NCBI GenBank assembly: GCA_964630235.1
Contig: CAZVUO010000005.1
Location: forward strand, 1-64,000
Reading direction: 5' to 3'
Origin: JBFLYH01 sp964630235
GTDB taxonomy: Bacteria > Oederibacteriota > JAAXVQ01 > JAUVAV01
DNA: 64,000 bases
Under the pieces are notes generated by a model that saw only the letters and a program-made list of their open reading frames with translations, did no database searches and was not told the DNA's origin. Position numbers and translations under genes: made by a program. Below are positions 25,039 to 34,896 of this stretch, piece after piece. How positions within the stretch are numbered: position 1 is the first letter of the stretch; each line of letters opens with the position of its first letter.

Positions 25039-27138
25039 ATGATGACGTTCAAGCTGAGATCGGATTATCAACCCAGCGGAGACCAACCGCAGGCGATTGA
25101 CGCGCTGACCAGGCATTTGGTCGAGGGGGCGCCCGCGGCGACGCTCCTGGGTGTTACCGGTTCGGGCAAGACCTTTACCATTGCCAACGTCGTCGCCCGC
25201 CTCCAGCGTCCGACCCTGGTCATCTCCCATAACAAGACCCTCGCGGCCCAACTCTATGGGGAGTTCCAGGAGTTCTTCCCGGAGAATGCCGTCCGCTATT
25301 TCGTTTCCTATTACGATTATTACCAACCAGAAGCCTACCTCCCGGGGACGGATACGTATATCGAAAAAGACGCTTCGATCAACGATGAACTGGACCGTTT
25401 GCGTCTGGAAGCCACCCATGCGCTGCTGGAGCGCCGTGATACCATCGTCGTCGCTTCCGTCTCCTGCATATACGGCATCGGATCGCCCGAAGTCTATCGC
25501 AGCCTTTTTCTGGAGCTGACGCCCGGCCAGGTCGTCGCGCGGGAGGATTTTTTACACCGTTTGGTGGAAATGCTCTATACCCGGGGGGACCTGGATTTTT
25601 TCCAGGGACGGTTCAGAGTCAAAGGAGACGTGGTTGAGGTTTTTCCGCCTTACGGCGAACAGGCCGTGCGCATAGATTTTTTCGGCCCCACCATCGAAAA
25701 ACTCAGCTTGATTGATCCCCTGACCGGCGAGGTGGCGCAGACCCTGACGCGGGTCAAGATCTATCCGGCCCGGCACTACGTGATGCCCTATGATCAGATC
25801 GAACGCGCGGCCGGTTCCATCCAGCAGGAGCTTTCCGAGTGGCTGCCGCAGCTGGAACGCGCGGGCAAGATGCTGGAGGCCGAGCGCCTCAAACGCCGGA
25901 CGGAATTCGATCTGGAAATGATCCGCGAACTGGGTTACTGCCAGGGCATCGAGAATTATTCGCGGCACATGGACGGACGGGCGCCCGGCCAGCCTCCTTT
26001 CACCCTTCTGGATTACCTGCCCCCGGACGGCTTGGTGGTGATTGATGAGTCGCACGCCACGGTTCCCCAGCTGCGGGGCATGCACAACGGCGACCGCTCG
26101 CGCAAACAGGCGCTGGTGAATTACGGGTTCCGCCTGCCGTCGGCGTTCGACAACCGTCCGCTGGTTTTTGGGGAGTTCGAAGAGCGCGTCCGCCAGGTGC
26201 TGTTTGTTTCGGCCACGCCGGCGTCCTACGAGCTGGCCCGGAGTCCGGGACGCGTGGTGGAACAGGTTATCCGGCCGACGGGTCTTACGGACCCGCGGGT
26301 CACCCTGCACCCGCTTGCCGATCAAGTGGACCATCTGCTGGGTGAAATTCGCAAGCGGGTGGAGCGGAAAGAACGGGTCTTGGTGACCACGCTGACCAAG
26401 CGCATGGCCGAAGATCTGACCGCTCATTTGACGCAAATGGAGGTGAAAGCCCGGTACCTCCATTCGGACATTGACACCCTGGAGCGGGTGAAGATCATTC
26501 AGGCTTTGCGGGCCGGGGAATTCGACTGCCTGGTTGGAATCAATTTGCTCCGGGAAGGGCTGGATCTGCCTGAAGTTTCCCTGGTGGCGATCCTGGATGC
26601 CGATAAAGAAGGCTTTCTCCGTTCCACGACCTCGCTGGTGCAGACCATCGGGCGGGCTGCCCGGCACATCAACGGGGAAGCCGTCCTGTACGCGGATCAG
26701 ATGACCCAGTCGCTCCAGCGCGCCGTTTCGGAAACCAACCGGCGGCGGGAGCTGCAGCTGGCGTACAATGCCGAACATCACATTACGCCCGAAAGCATCC
26801 GCAAGAACCTGCGCAATATCCTGGCCTCGGTGTATGAAATGGATTATTTCACCATTCCGGCGGTGGCCGAGGGACAGGAGGAGTATCTGACCCCGGAGCA
26901 GGTACCGCGGCGTATTTTGGCGCTGGAAGCGGAGATGAAAAAAGCGGCCGCGGCGATGGATTTTGAACGCGCGGCGGAACTTCGCGACCTGATCAGCACG
27001 CTGCGCCACATCCATCCGGGCCGCGCCGTGCTGCGGATTGACCTGGCGAACCCGGCGCCGGGCCGGACCCGCCGCCCGCCGCGCCGCGTTCCGCGCCGGG
27101 TGGAAAAACGCGTCGCCCGCCGCATGGGTCTGGGATGA
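25039..27138 (+). CDS. uvrB: Excinuclease ABC subunit B
   Basis: 699 residues from the ATG pair at 25039/25042; upstream frame lacks homology. The Walker A motif GVTGSGKT is at residues 38-45. YYDYYQPEAYLP forms the beta-hairpin, VVIDESHATVPQL is the helicase box, and INLLREGLDLPEV and QTIGRAARH are motifs V and VI. A UVR motif (EMKKAAAAMDFERAAELRD) near the C-terminus binds UvrC. The protein ends with an unusual Arg/Pro-rich tail of about 35 residues. It is the damage-verification helicase of nucleotide excision repair and lies 7 bp before uvrC. Confidence 0.97.
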   Translation: MMTFKLRSDYQPSGDQPQAIDALTRHLVEGAPAATLLGVTGSGKTFTIANVVARLQRPTLVISHNKTLAAQLYGEFQEFFPENAVRYFVSYYDYYQPEAYLPGTDTYIEKDASINDELDRLRLEATHALLERRDTIVVASVSCIYGIGSPEVYRSLFLELTPGQVVAREDFLHRLVEMLYTRGDLDFFQGRFRVKGDVVEVFPPYGEQAVRIDFFGPTIEKLSLIDPLTGEVAQTLTRVKIYPARHYVMPYDQIERAAGSIQQELSEWLPQLERAGKMLEAERLKRRTEFDLEMIRELGYCQGIENYSRHMDGRAPGQPPFTLLDYLPPDGLVVIDESHATVPQLRGMHNGDRSRKQALVNYGFRLPSAFDNRPLVFGEFEERVRQVLFVSATPASYELARSPGRVVEQVIRPTGLTDPRVTLHPLADQVDHLLGEIRKRVERKERVLVTTLTKRMAEDLTAHLTQMEVKARYLHSDIDTLERVKIIQALRAGEFDCLVGINLLREGLDLPEVSLVAILDADKEGFLRSTTSLVQTIGRAARHINGEAVLYADQMTQSLQRAVSETNRRRELQLAYNAEHHITPESIRKNLRNILASVYEMDYFTIPAVAEGQEEYLTPEQVPRRILALEAEMKKAAAAMDFERAAELRDLISTLRHIHPGRAVLRIDLANPAPGRTRRPPRRVPRRVEKRVARRMGLG

Positions 27139-27145
27139 ACCTGCC

Positions 27146-28954
27146 ATGTCCGGATTTGATTTCGAACGCCTGAATCCGCCGGACCTGCCCGGCGTTTACC
27201 TCATGCGGGACGGCCAGCGGCGGATACTGTACGTCGGCAAGGCCCTCTCCCTCCGCAAGCGGCTTGCCTCTTATTTCCGGTCCCCGGAAAAAGCCGATCC
27301 CAAAACACAAGCCTTGATCGCCAAGATCGCGCACGTGGAATTCATGGTGACGGATTCCGAGCTGGATGCGTTGTTGCTGGAGAACACGCTGATCAAGAAG
27401 CACAGGCCGCGGTACAACATTTTACTGCGGGACGATAAAAGTTATCCCTACCTGAAGATCACGGTCCACGAGCCGATCCCCCGGCTGATGACCACCCGCA
27501 AACCTTTTGCGGACGAGGCCCGCTATTATGGCCCGTTTCCAACCGGCGCGTTGAAGGAAACAGCCAGGGCGATTTCCCGGCATTTCCGCCTCTGCCAGCG
27601 CAAACCCGGGCGTGCGTTGCGCCGCACCTGTCTGTACTATCAGATGGGACAGTGCGACGGCGTCTGCCTGGGAAAGACATCCTCCGCCGCATACGCCCGC
27701 AAAGTCCAGGAACTGGTGCGTTTCTTGGAAGGCGGCCCAGACGAGGTGACGCCCGAACTGACGGCCCGGATGCGTACCGCGGCCGCGCATCAGGACTTTG
27801 AAACCGCGGCTCAGGTGCGGGACCAGCTTGCCGTTGTCAGCCAGCTGCGCCGTCAGTCCGTGGTCGCGACGCTGGACCGCGCCGACCGGGACGTTGTTGG
27901 CCTGGCGCGTTCCGGGGCCTCGGCGGCTGTGGAGATTTTCCAGGTGCGCGGCGGAAATCTCGAGGGAAGACGCCGCTACTACCTGCAGAACGCGGGGGCC
28001 CATACCACGGCTGAGATCTTGGCGCAAATCCTGGCGCAATATTTTTCCCAACCCGTGACCATTCCTCCTGCCGTGGTGGTCGCCGAGAAGCCCGATGACG
28101 CGGGAATTATTGAACGCTGGTTGAGTTCGTTACGCGGCGGCCGGACGCGGATCGTTTTCGGGCGTTCCCCGGAGACCCGGCGCTTGCTGAAAATGGCTGA
28201 AACCAACGCCTGGCTGTATTTAAGGCATAATGCGGTGGACGCGGCGACGGGTGTTCCGGAAGAGATCCAGAAAGGGCTGGCGGACCTGGCCGGGCGGCTG
28301 CATCTTCCGGGGCCCCCGCGGCGCATCGAGGCTTATGATATTTCGAATATTTCCGGGCAGGATGCCGTGGGGGCGCGCGTGGTTTTCGTCCAGGGGGAGC
28401 CGGACAAGTCCGCTTACCGGCGTTACCGCATCCGCTCGGTCCGCGGGCCGAATGATTACGCCATGTTGCAGGAGGTCCTATTCCGGCGGTTGCGGCGCGT
28501 TTCCTCCGGCCCGGATGCGGCGCCGGATCTCCTGGTGGTGGATGGCGGGGCTGGCCAGCTATCTGCGGTCCGCGAGGTTCTAAAGGAATTGAACTTGAAT
28601 CATCTCGCGGCCATCGGACTGGCCAAACAGCATGAGGAAATTCATCTCACGGGGCAAAAGGTTCCGCTCAGGCTGCCGCCCGGCAGCCCGGCATTGAAGG
28701 TGCTCACGCGCCTGCGTGATGAGGCGCATCGGTTCGCGATTGCCTACCATCGCCGGGTGCGCGGCAAACGCATGCAATGGTCGCTGCTCAACGCGGTGCC
28801 TGGTTTGGGACCGGAAAAACGCCGGAATCTTTTGCGGCTCTTTGGCAGTGTTGACGCGCTTTTGAAGGTAAGCGAAGAGGAGCTGGCTGAAACGGCCGGG
28901 ATGGGTCATGACCTGGCCCGCCGCGTGCGGGAGACCCTGCTGAGGCCGCGTTAA
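27146..28954 (+). CDS. uvrC: Excinuclease ABC subunit C
   Basis: 602 residues. The GIY-YIG nuclease is at residues 10-90 (GVYLMRDGQRRILYVGKA) and a UVR domain sits near residue 205. The RNase H-like endonuclease contains RIEAYDISNISGQDAVG and LLVVDGGAGQL. C-terminal helix-hairpin-helix repeats include VPGLGPEKRRNLLRLFG. It makes both incisions around the lesion. The ATG at 27146 is chosen because the frame upstream lies inside uvrB. An adjacent uvrB-uvrC pair is less usual than uvrA-uvrB. Confidence 0.96.
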   Translation: MSGFDFERLNPPDLPGVYLMRDGQRRILYVGKALSLRKRLASYFRSPEKADPKTQALIAKIAHVEFMVTDSELDALLLENTLIKKHRPRYNILLRDDKSYPYLKITVHEPIPRLMTTRKPFADEARYYGPFPTGALKETARAISRHFRLCQRKPGRALRRTCLYYQMGQCDGVCLGKTSSAAYARKVQELVRFLEGGPDEVTPELTARMRTAAAHQDFETAAQVRDQLAVVSQLRRQSVVATLDRADRDVVGLARSGASAAVEIFQVRGGNLEGRRRYYLQNAGAHTTAEILAQILAQYFSQPVTIPPAVVVAEKPDDAGIIERWLSSLRGGRTRIVFGRSPETRRLLKMAETNAWLYLRHNAVDAATGVPEEIQKGLADLAGRLHLPGPPRRIEAYDISNISGQDAVGARVVFVQGEPDKSAYRRYRIRSVRGPNDYAMLQEVLFRRLRRVSSGPDAAPDLLVVDGGAGQLSAVREVLKELNLNHLAAIGLAKQHEEIHLTGQKVPLRLPPGSPALKVLTRLRDEAHRFAIAYHRRVRGKRMQWSLLNAVPGLGPEKRRNLLRLFGSVDALLKVSEEELAETAGMGHDLARRVRETLLRPR

Positions 28955-28975
28955 GGTCCCGAGGGTCCGGGTCCG

Positions 28976-29004
28976 TTGACAGTGCCGGAAAATATCGTTA
29001 AAAT
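28976..29004 (+). promoter_or_regulatory. Sigma70-type promoter
   Basis: A perfect TTGACA (28976-28981), a 17-bp spacer and TAAAAT (28999-29004). Transcription would start near 29011, 26 nt before the GTG at 29037. Confidence 0.8.
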
Positions 29005-29036
29005 AAACTGTTTAAATAATCGAAGGGACTTCCGCC

Positions 29037-30203
29037 GTGAAAAACCATCAGAGGTCGGCAGGATGGTGGAAAACTGTTCTCGGGGCAGCCATTTTCGCGA
29101 TGGCAGTGGCGGGAGGGAAAGCATGGGCTGGTTCTGTTGAGGCGGGCGCCGCCGGAACCACGCTGCCGGCCTCCGGGCAAGCGGGGGCGCCGGTCTTGAC
29201 GCCTGCTCCGCGGGCTGTCCAAGCGAAACCCAAATCTCTGCCGGTCAAAACCCGGAAGCCGGCCCAGGCGAAGCGTTCACCTCTCGAACTGCAGCGGCGC
29301 GAGTGGGATTTTCAGCATGTCAAAACGGGACAACTTCCGAAGGCGTGGAAGGCCGCATCCGGCGAGTGGGGCGCGGGTCCGGAACCCGAGCATCCGGGCA
29401 ACCGCGTCGTGCACCAGAAAACCGTGAAGCGCAATTATCAGATGCTGCTCAGCCAGCAGTCTTACGCGAATTTCGAGTTTTCGGCCCGCTTGCGGACGGA
29501 CAGCTATGAGCATAAAACCTCCAACTGGCAGATGGGGTTGATTTTCCGCCTGGCGGACAAACGTCACTATTATAAATACCGTATTACCGCCGCGAACATC
29601 GCCTTGCTCCGCTGCACGCCTCAACCCGCCGGCGTGCTTCCGGATTATCTGGGCACCACTCCGGCCGCCTCGGCGACCGGCCGCAGCGGAAAACCGGACG
29701 AACAAATCGTTCTCATTCTTCCTTTTTCCGGCCGCACGGACACCTGGTATACGTTGGGCGCCGCCGGGTACGGCGAGCGGCTGGTGCTCAAACTGGACGG
29801 CCGCGAACTGCGCATGCTGCAAGACCCGGCGGCCGGCTATGGCCGGGTCGGGGTGTTCACCTACAAGACCAGGGCTTTTGTGGATGATTTTCGCCTCTTC
29901 TACTATCCGACGCCTGAACTGACCACGGGCGTTATGGTCACGAAGAGATCTTTCACGCCCCGGCAGGACCGGGAACTGCTGATTTACTACGTCAATCCCG
30001 CGGATGGCGAGGTTCAGGTCCGCGTCCTGGACGGGAAGGGCAACGTTTTTCACATTTTGACCCAAGGGCAGCACAGTGCGGGGCTCAATTCCATTACCTG
30101 GGATGCCCAGGGCCTGTTAGGCGAATTCGCCAAACCCGGCCAGTACACGATCCAGGTGATCGCCGGAGAGAAAAAATTCAAGGACACCGTGCAGGTTAAA
30201 TAA
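29037..30203 (+). CDS. Exported LamG/DUF1080-like protein with FlgD-like Ig domain
   Basis: 388 residues with a GTG start and GAAGGGA at good spacing. A signal peptide (TVLGAAIFAMAVAGGKAWA) is followed by an Ala/Pro/Lys linker. A concanavalin-like beta-sandwich spans about residues 80-290 (EFSARLRTDS, MGLIFRLADKRHYYKYRI, GYGRVGVFTYKTRAFVDDF). A FlgD-like Ig module follows (VQVRVLDGKGNVFHIL, ITWDAQG). The sandwich type often binds carbohydrate, but no catalytic residues are identified. It is predicted periplasmic or surface-located and is followed closely by a TPR lipoprotein. Confidence 0.7.
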   Translation: MKNHQRSAGWWKTVLGAAIFAMAVAGGKAWAGSVEAGAAGTTLPASGQAGAPVLTPAPRAVQAKPKSLPVKTRKPAQAKRSPLELQRREWDFQHVKTGQLPKAWKAASGEWGAGPEPEHPGNRVVHQKTVKRNYQMLLSQQSYANFEFSARLRTDSYEHKTSNWQMGLIFRLADKRHYYKYRITAANIALLRCTPQPAGVLPDYLGTTPAASATGRSGKPDEQIVLILPFSGRTDTWYTLGAAGYGERLVLKLDGRELRMLQDPAAGYGRVGVFTYKTRAFVDDFRLFYYPTPELTTGVMVTKRSFTPRQDRELLIYYVNPADGEVQVRVLDGKGNVFHILTQGQHSAGLNSITWDAQGLLGEFAKPGQYTIQVIAGEKKFKDTVQVK

Positions 30204-30246
30204 TGCCTGGAGCCGGGTGCCGATGAGAACCAAGGAGAGGCTGTTC

Positions 30247-32178
30247 ATGAAGAACCTTGTCAGTCTGGTGCTGCTGTTCCTGGCGGCCGGATCGCTGCCG
30301 GCCTGCGCCGCCACGCAACCCACGCCCGAACCGCGTCCCGCAGCGCGTGGCGTCTCCGATCAGGACAGCATCATTGCCACCTACCAAAGCGCACTCGCCG
30401 CGGACCCGCGGGACGTGATTGCCCATTTCAATTTGGGCTTGGCTTACTATCAGGCCGAGCGCTGGACTGAAGCGCGCGACACCCTCGAAAAATGCCTGCG
30501 CACGAATCCCGGAGATCAGGCCGCGCATGACCAGGTGGACGGCTCGGCGAACCAATTGCTGGGAATTATTTATTACTCGCATTTGCGCGACGACCGGCGG
30601 GCGGTCGAGGCATTGCGCCGGAGCCTGAAACGGCTGCCCGACGATCCGACCACTCACTATGCCCTGGGTTTGGCTTCCTTGCGGCTGAAGGACCCCCATG
30701 CCGCCTTGCAGAGTCTGCAAGCGGCGCTGGCGCTCGGCCGGGAGCGTGACCCGGAGGTGCATTACCAGATGGGGCGGGCTTATGCCGAGGCGGGAAAAGA
30801 ACCGGAGGCCATCGCCAGTTACCAGAAAGCGATGGAACATGATCCGGATTTTCAGCCCGCGCTGGAAGCGCTGGGCCTGATTTACCACCACCGGCAGGAT
30901 GCCGAGAACGCCATCCGCGTGCTGGAGCGTCTGACCAGGCTGGATTCCGCCAACTTCAATGCGTATTATTTGCTCGGCTTGAATTACTATCATAAAAAAA
31001 TGTATCCCGAAATGGTCGCGGCCTACAAGCGGGCGGTGGCCTTGAAACCCGACCTCGCGGACGCCTACTACAACCTGGGCATGGCCTACTATTACCAAAC
31101 CCGTTTCGATCTGGCGATTGAGGCGCTGAAAAAAACCGTGACGCTCAATCCCAAGGATGCGGATGCGTTCAACCTGCTGGGTCAGGCGCAAACCGCGGCG
31201 GTCGAACGCTATCTGCAGCAAAGCAGTCTGTACATCGCCCAGGAAGAATACCCCCAGGCGATCGCGGAATTGCAGAAGATCATGGCCATTGACCCGCACC
31301 AGCATAAAGCCAAAGTACTCCTCGAGGACCTGGAACGCAAAGTGGCCGAAGAAGTGGATTCCCATTTGCGTCTGGCCGAGAAGTTCTCCAAGGAAGGGAA
31401 ACTCGAGGAGGCGTTCAACGAGTACGAACAGGCGGTCAAGTTTAATCCGGGGTCCCCGGACGCCCAGGCCGGTCTGCGCCAAACGCGCTCCCGCTTGGCC
31501 AACTTGGTGGCCCAGATGCTGCAAAAAGGCCGCGCCGAGGAAAAGCGCGGAAATTTCAAGGCCGCGCGGGACTACTACCAGTCCGTGCTGGAGACGAAAA
31601 GCGGCGACCCGGAAGCCGTCCGGGCGCTGGAGAACCTGGAATCCAGCAGGCAGCTGCGGAGCAAGCGCTGGTGGTCCGAAGCCCGCGAACAGACCGAGGC
31701 CGGCCGCTTGCGGGAAGCCGCCGGCCTGTACCGGCAGATTGGGGACCTGGCCGAGGCGTTTTCTGATTCCGAATGGCAGGAGAAGGCTTTTGCCGGATTA
31801 AACCAGGTGAACGAACGCAAAGCCCAGTTGATCCAGAAAAATCTCGCCGAAGGCAAGCGGGCTTTTGATAAGCAGGAGATCACCGCCGCGCAAAAAGCCT
31901 TCAACCAGGTGCTGGCGCTGGATCCGCAGAACCGGACGGCCAACGAGTACGTGAAAAGAATCACCGGGTCTGAATCCCTCGCCAAGGTGACGGCGGACAA
32001 AGTCAAGGAGATTTACTACCGCGGCGTGGACCTGTACGTGCGAGGGGAGATCGAGGAGGCCATCAAGGCCTGGCGGGAAGTGCTGGCCCTGGAACCGGAG
32101 AATACCGACGCCAAGATCAACATCGAACGCGCCCAGGTCAAGCTCGAGGCCATGAAAAAATTCATCGAAGGACGTTGA
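30247..32178 (+). CDS. TPR lipoprotein
   Basis: 643 residues from the ATG at 30247, which has AAGGAGAGG 6 nt upstream; the in-frame ATG at 30217 lacks an SD. The signal sequence ends in a lipobox-like LPAC, so lipidation near residue 20 is likely. At least ten TPR units follow (for example HFNLGLAYYQAERWTEAR and DAYYNLGMAYYYQTRFDLA). Function is unknown; probably an outer-membrane-anchored assembly or scaffold factor. It ends within a few bases of valS. Confidence 0.75.
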   Translation: MKNLVSLVLLFLAAGSLPACAATQPTPEPRPAARGVSDQDSIIATYQSALAADPRDVIAHFNLGLAYYQAERWTEARDTLEKCLRTNPGDQAAHDQVDGSANQLLGIIYYSHLRDDRRAVEALRRSLKRLPDDPTTHYALGLASLRLKDPHAALQSLQAALALGRERDPEVHYQMGRAYAEAGKEPEAIASYQKAMEHDPDFQPALEALGLIYHHRQDAENAIRVLERLTRLDSANFNAYYLLGLNYYHKKMYPEMVAAYKRAVALKPDLADAYYNLGMAYYYQTRFDLAIEALKKTVTLNPKDADAFNLLGQAQTAAVERYLQQSSLYIAQEEYPQAIAELQKIMAIDPHQHKAKVLLEDLERKVAEEVDSHLRLAEKFSKEGKLEEAFNEYEQAVKFNPGSPDAQAGLRQTRSRLANLVAQMLQKGRAEEKRGNFKAARDYYQSVLETKSGDPEAVRALENLESSRQLRSKRWWSEAREQTEAGRLREAAGLYRQIGDLAEAFSDSEWQEKAFAGLNQVNERKAQLIQKNLAEGKRAFDKQEITAAQKAFNQVLALDPQNRTANEYVKRITGSESLAKVTADKVKEIYYRGVDLYVRGEIEEAIKAWREVLALEPENTDAKINIERAQVKLEAMKKFIEGR

Positions 32179-32183
32179 CCACC

Positions 32184-34883
32184 GTGAAGGGAACAAGCGA
32201 AAACGTGACCACCGCCATGCAACCGCCGGCGCCCGCGCGGGAACTGCCCAGCCGCTACCAGCCCCAAGCGATCGAGGACCAGTGGTATCAGCGCTGGGAA
32301 AGCGAAGGGTTGTTCCGGGCGGACCCGGATTCCGGCCGGCCGGCTTTTTCCATCGTCATCCCGCCGCCCAACGTGACCGGATCCCTCCACATCGGCCATG
32401 CCCTGAACAACACCCTGCAGGACATTCTCTGCCGTTACCAGCGCATGCTGGGACACGATGTTCTCTGGGTGCCGGGCTGTGATCATGCCGGCATTGCCAC
32501 CCAGAACGTGGTCGAACGGGAGCTGGCCAAGCAGAAGTCCTCGCGGCACGCGCTGGGCAGGGAGCAATTCATCGCCCGCGTGTGGGAGTGGAAGCAGCAA
32601 TACGGCGGAACCATCATGCGCCAGCTCAGGCGGCTGGGGTCGTCGCTGGACTGGTCGCGCGAGCGTTTTACCCTGGACGAGGGGCTGTCCGCGGCGGTCC
32701 GCGAGGTCTTCGTCCGCCTCCACGCCGAAGGCCTGATCTACCGGGGGGATTACATCATCAACTGGTGCCCGCGGTGCCAGACGGCGCTGTCGGACATCGA
32801 GACCGAGCACCAGGACACCTCGGGCCATTTTTGGCACATCCGCTATCCGTTCGCGGACGGCACGGGGAGCTTGATCGTGGCCACCACCCGGCCCGAGACC
32901 ATGCTCGGCGACACGGCCGTGGCTGTGAATCCCCGCGATGAACGCTACGGCGGAGTGATCGGGAAAAAAATCATGCTGCCGTTGCAGCGCGTGGAGATCC
33001 CGGTGATCGCCGATGATTACGTAGACAAGGATTTCGGGAGCGGCGCGGTCAAGATCACTCCGGCCCACGATCTGAACGATTTTATGGTCATGCAACGGCA
33101 TCCGGAAGAGATCGGGATCCTGAACGTGATGAACCCCGATGGCACCATGAATAGGAACGCCGGTGAAAAATATGCGGGCCTGGACCGCTTCGCGTGCCGC
33201 AAAGCCGTCCTGGCGGACCTGGAAGCGGAGGGCCTGCTGGTGAAGACCGAGGACCACCAGCACGCGGTCGGGCACTGCTACCGCTGCCACACCGTGGTCG
33301 AACCCTACCTGTCGCGCCAGTGGTTCGTGAAAACGAAACCGCTGGCCGAACCCGCGATCGCGGCCGTGCGTGACGGCCGCATCCGCTTCACGCCCGAGTC
33401 GTGGACCAAGGTCTACCTGGACTGGATGGAGAACATCCGCGACTGGTGCATCTCCCGCCAAATCTGGTGGGGGCACCGCATCCCGGCCTGGTATTGCCAG
33501 CATCCCAAAACCGAGGCCTGCGCGAAGCCCATCGTGGCCCGGGAAACGCCGGACCGATGCCCGGGTTGCGGCGGCGAGATCAAGCAGGACCCGGACGTGC
33601 TGGACACGTGGTTTTCGAGCGCCCTGTGGCCGTTCTCCACGCTGGGGTGGCCGGAAAATACACCGGAGCTCCACCGGTATTATCCCACCAGCGTCCTCGT
33701 GACTTCGTGGGATATCATCTTTTTCTGGGTGGCCCGCATGGCCATGATGGGGCTGAAATTCATGGGGGAGGTCCCGTTCCGCGCGGTCTGCATCAATTCC
33801 CTGGTCGGGGACGCGGAAGGCAAGAAGATGAGCAAGTCCAAAGGCAATACGGTTGATCCGCTGGACCTGATGGAGCATACTGGCGCGGACGGCCTCCGGT
33901 TCACCATGGCCTTAATCGAGACCCAGAGCCGGTATGTGGCGTTTACCCCGGACCGCCTCGAGTCGTGCCGCAATTTCATGAATAAAATTTGGAATGCCGC
34001 GCGCTTCGTGCTGTTGAACCTTGACGCGGATGTTCCGGCTGTTCCGCAGGGAGACCCGGAATTCGCGGACCAGTGGATTTTATCCCGCTTGGACGGGGTG
34101 GTGGAACACGTGCAAACCGCGCTGGACGGCTACCGCTTCGCCGAGGCCGCCCAGGCCTTGTATGACTTTATCTGGCACGCGTTTTGCGATTGGTACCTGG
34201 AAGTGGTCAAATCCCGGCTCGCCGGAGAGGCCAAAACCCGCCGCCAGGCCCAATCCCACCTGCTGGCGGTTCTGGACGAAATCCTGCGTCTTCTGCATCC
34301 TTTTCTGCCCTTTATCACCGAGGAGATCTGGTCCCACCTGCCGGGCCAGCGGGATTTTCTCATGCGCGCCGCCTGGCCCCGGCCCCAGGCTGGAAGACGC
34401 CGACCGGAGGTGGAGCGGGAGATGGCCCTGCTGATGCAGGTCATCTACGCCGTGCGCAACATCCGCGGGGAAATGAACGTGCCGCCCGCGGCCAAGGTGA
34501 AGCTCCTCATCCGGCCGGCGGCGGATGCCGCCCATTCACTGCGGTCCCACGCGGACATGATCCGGGAGTTGGCCAAAGTTTCGGACTTGGTCATTGATCC
34601 GGCGGCGGTCAAGCCGCCTCTCTCCGCCACGGCGGTGGCGGACGGGTTGGAATTGTTCATCCCACTGGCCGGACTGATTGACCTGGATAAGGAACGGGAG
34701 CGTTTGCGGAAGGAGCTCCGCAATCTGGAAGGGCTGCTGGAAAAACTGCGGTCCAAATTAGCCAATGAGCAGTTTGCGTCCCGCGCGCCAGCCGAGGTGG
34801 TGGCCGCTGAACAGGCCAAACGCGCGGATTACGAACAGCGGTGCGAACAGTTGCGGCGCAATCTGCAGCAACTGTCGGCTTGA
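32184..34883 (+). CDS. valS: Valyl-tRNA synthetase
   Basis: About 899 residues. The class I HIGH motif lies in NVTGSLHIGHAL and KMSKS in GKKMSKSKGNTVDP. An editing domain (TTRPETMLGDTAVAV) separates them. A zinc-type CPGCGG segment lies before DPDVLDTWFSSALWPF. The C-terminal coiled coil (LDKERERLRKELRNLEGLL) is typical of ValRS. The start is uncertain: GTG 32184 is chosen, with TTG 32175, GTG 32205 and ATG 32217 possible. Confidence 0.96.
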   Translation: MKGTSENVTTAMQPPAPARELPSRYQPQAIEDQWYQRWESEGLFRADPDSGRPAFSIVIPPPNVTGSLHIGHALNNTLQDILCRYQRMLGHDVLWVPGCDHAGIATQNVVERELAKQKSSRHALGREQFIARVWEWKQQYGGTIMRQLRRLGSSLDWSRERFTLDEGLSAAVREVFVRLHAEGLIYRGDYIINWCPRCQTALSDIETEHQDTSGHFWHIRYPFADGTGSLIVATTRPETMLGDTAVAVNPRDERYGGVIGKKIMLPLQRVEIPVIADDYVDKDFGSGAVKITPAHDLNDFMVMQRHPEEIGILNVMNPDGTMNRNAGEKYAGLDRFACRKAVLADLEAEGLLVKTEDHQHAVGHCYRCHTVVEPYLSRQWFVKTKPLAEPAIAAVRDGRIRFTPESWTKVYLDWMENIRDWCISRQIWWGHRIPAWYCQHPKTEACAKPIVARETPDRCPGCGGEIKQDPDVLDTWFSSALWPFSTLGWPENTPELHRYYPTSVLVTSWDIIFFWVARMAMMGLKFMGEVPFRAVCINSLVGDAEGKKMSKSKGNTVDPLDLMEHTGADGLRFTMALIETQSRYVAFTPDRLESCRNFMNKIWNAARFVLLNLDADVPAVPQGDPEFADQWILSRLDGVVEHVQTALDGYRFAEAAQALYDFIWHAFCDWYLEVVKSRLAGEAKTRRQAQSHLLAVLDEILRLLHPFLPFITEEIWSHLPGQRDFLMRAAWPRPQAGRRRPEVEREMALLMQVIYAVRNIRGEMNVPPAAKVKLLIRPAADAAHSLRSHADMIRELAKVSDLVIDPAAVKPPLSATAVADGLELFIPLAGLIDLDKERERLRKELRNLEGLLEKLRSKLANEQFASRAPAEVVAAEQAKRADYEQRCEQLRRNLQQLSA

Positions 34884-34896
34884 CCGGAGGCGTCCC

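Noticed and set aside
25552..27147. 531-residue minus-strand open frame over uvrB
   Set aside because: The plus strand encodes a complete, motif-perfect UvrB; the antisense frame has no recognisable motif.
32016..33878. 620-residue minus-strand open frame over valS
   Set aside because: Shadow of the ValRS gene in high-GC sequence.
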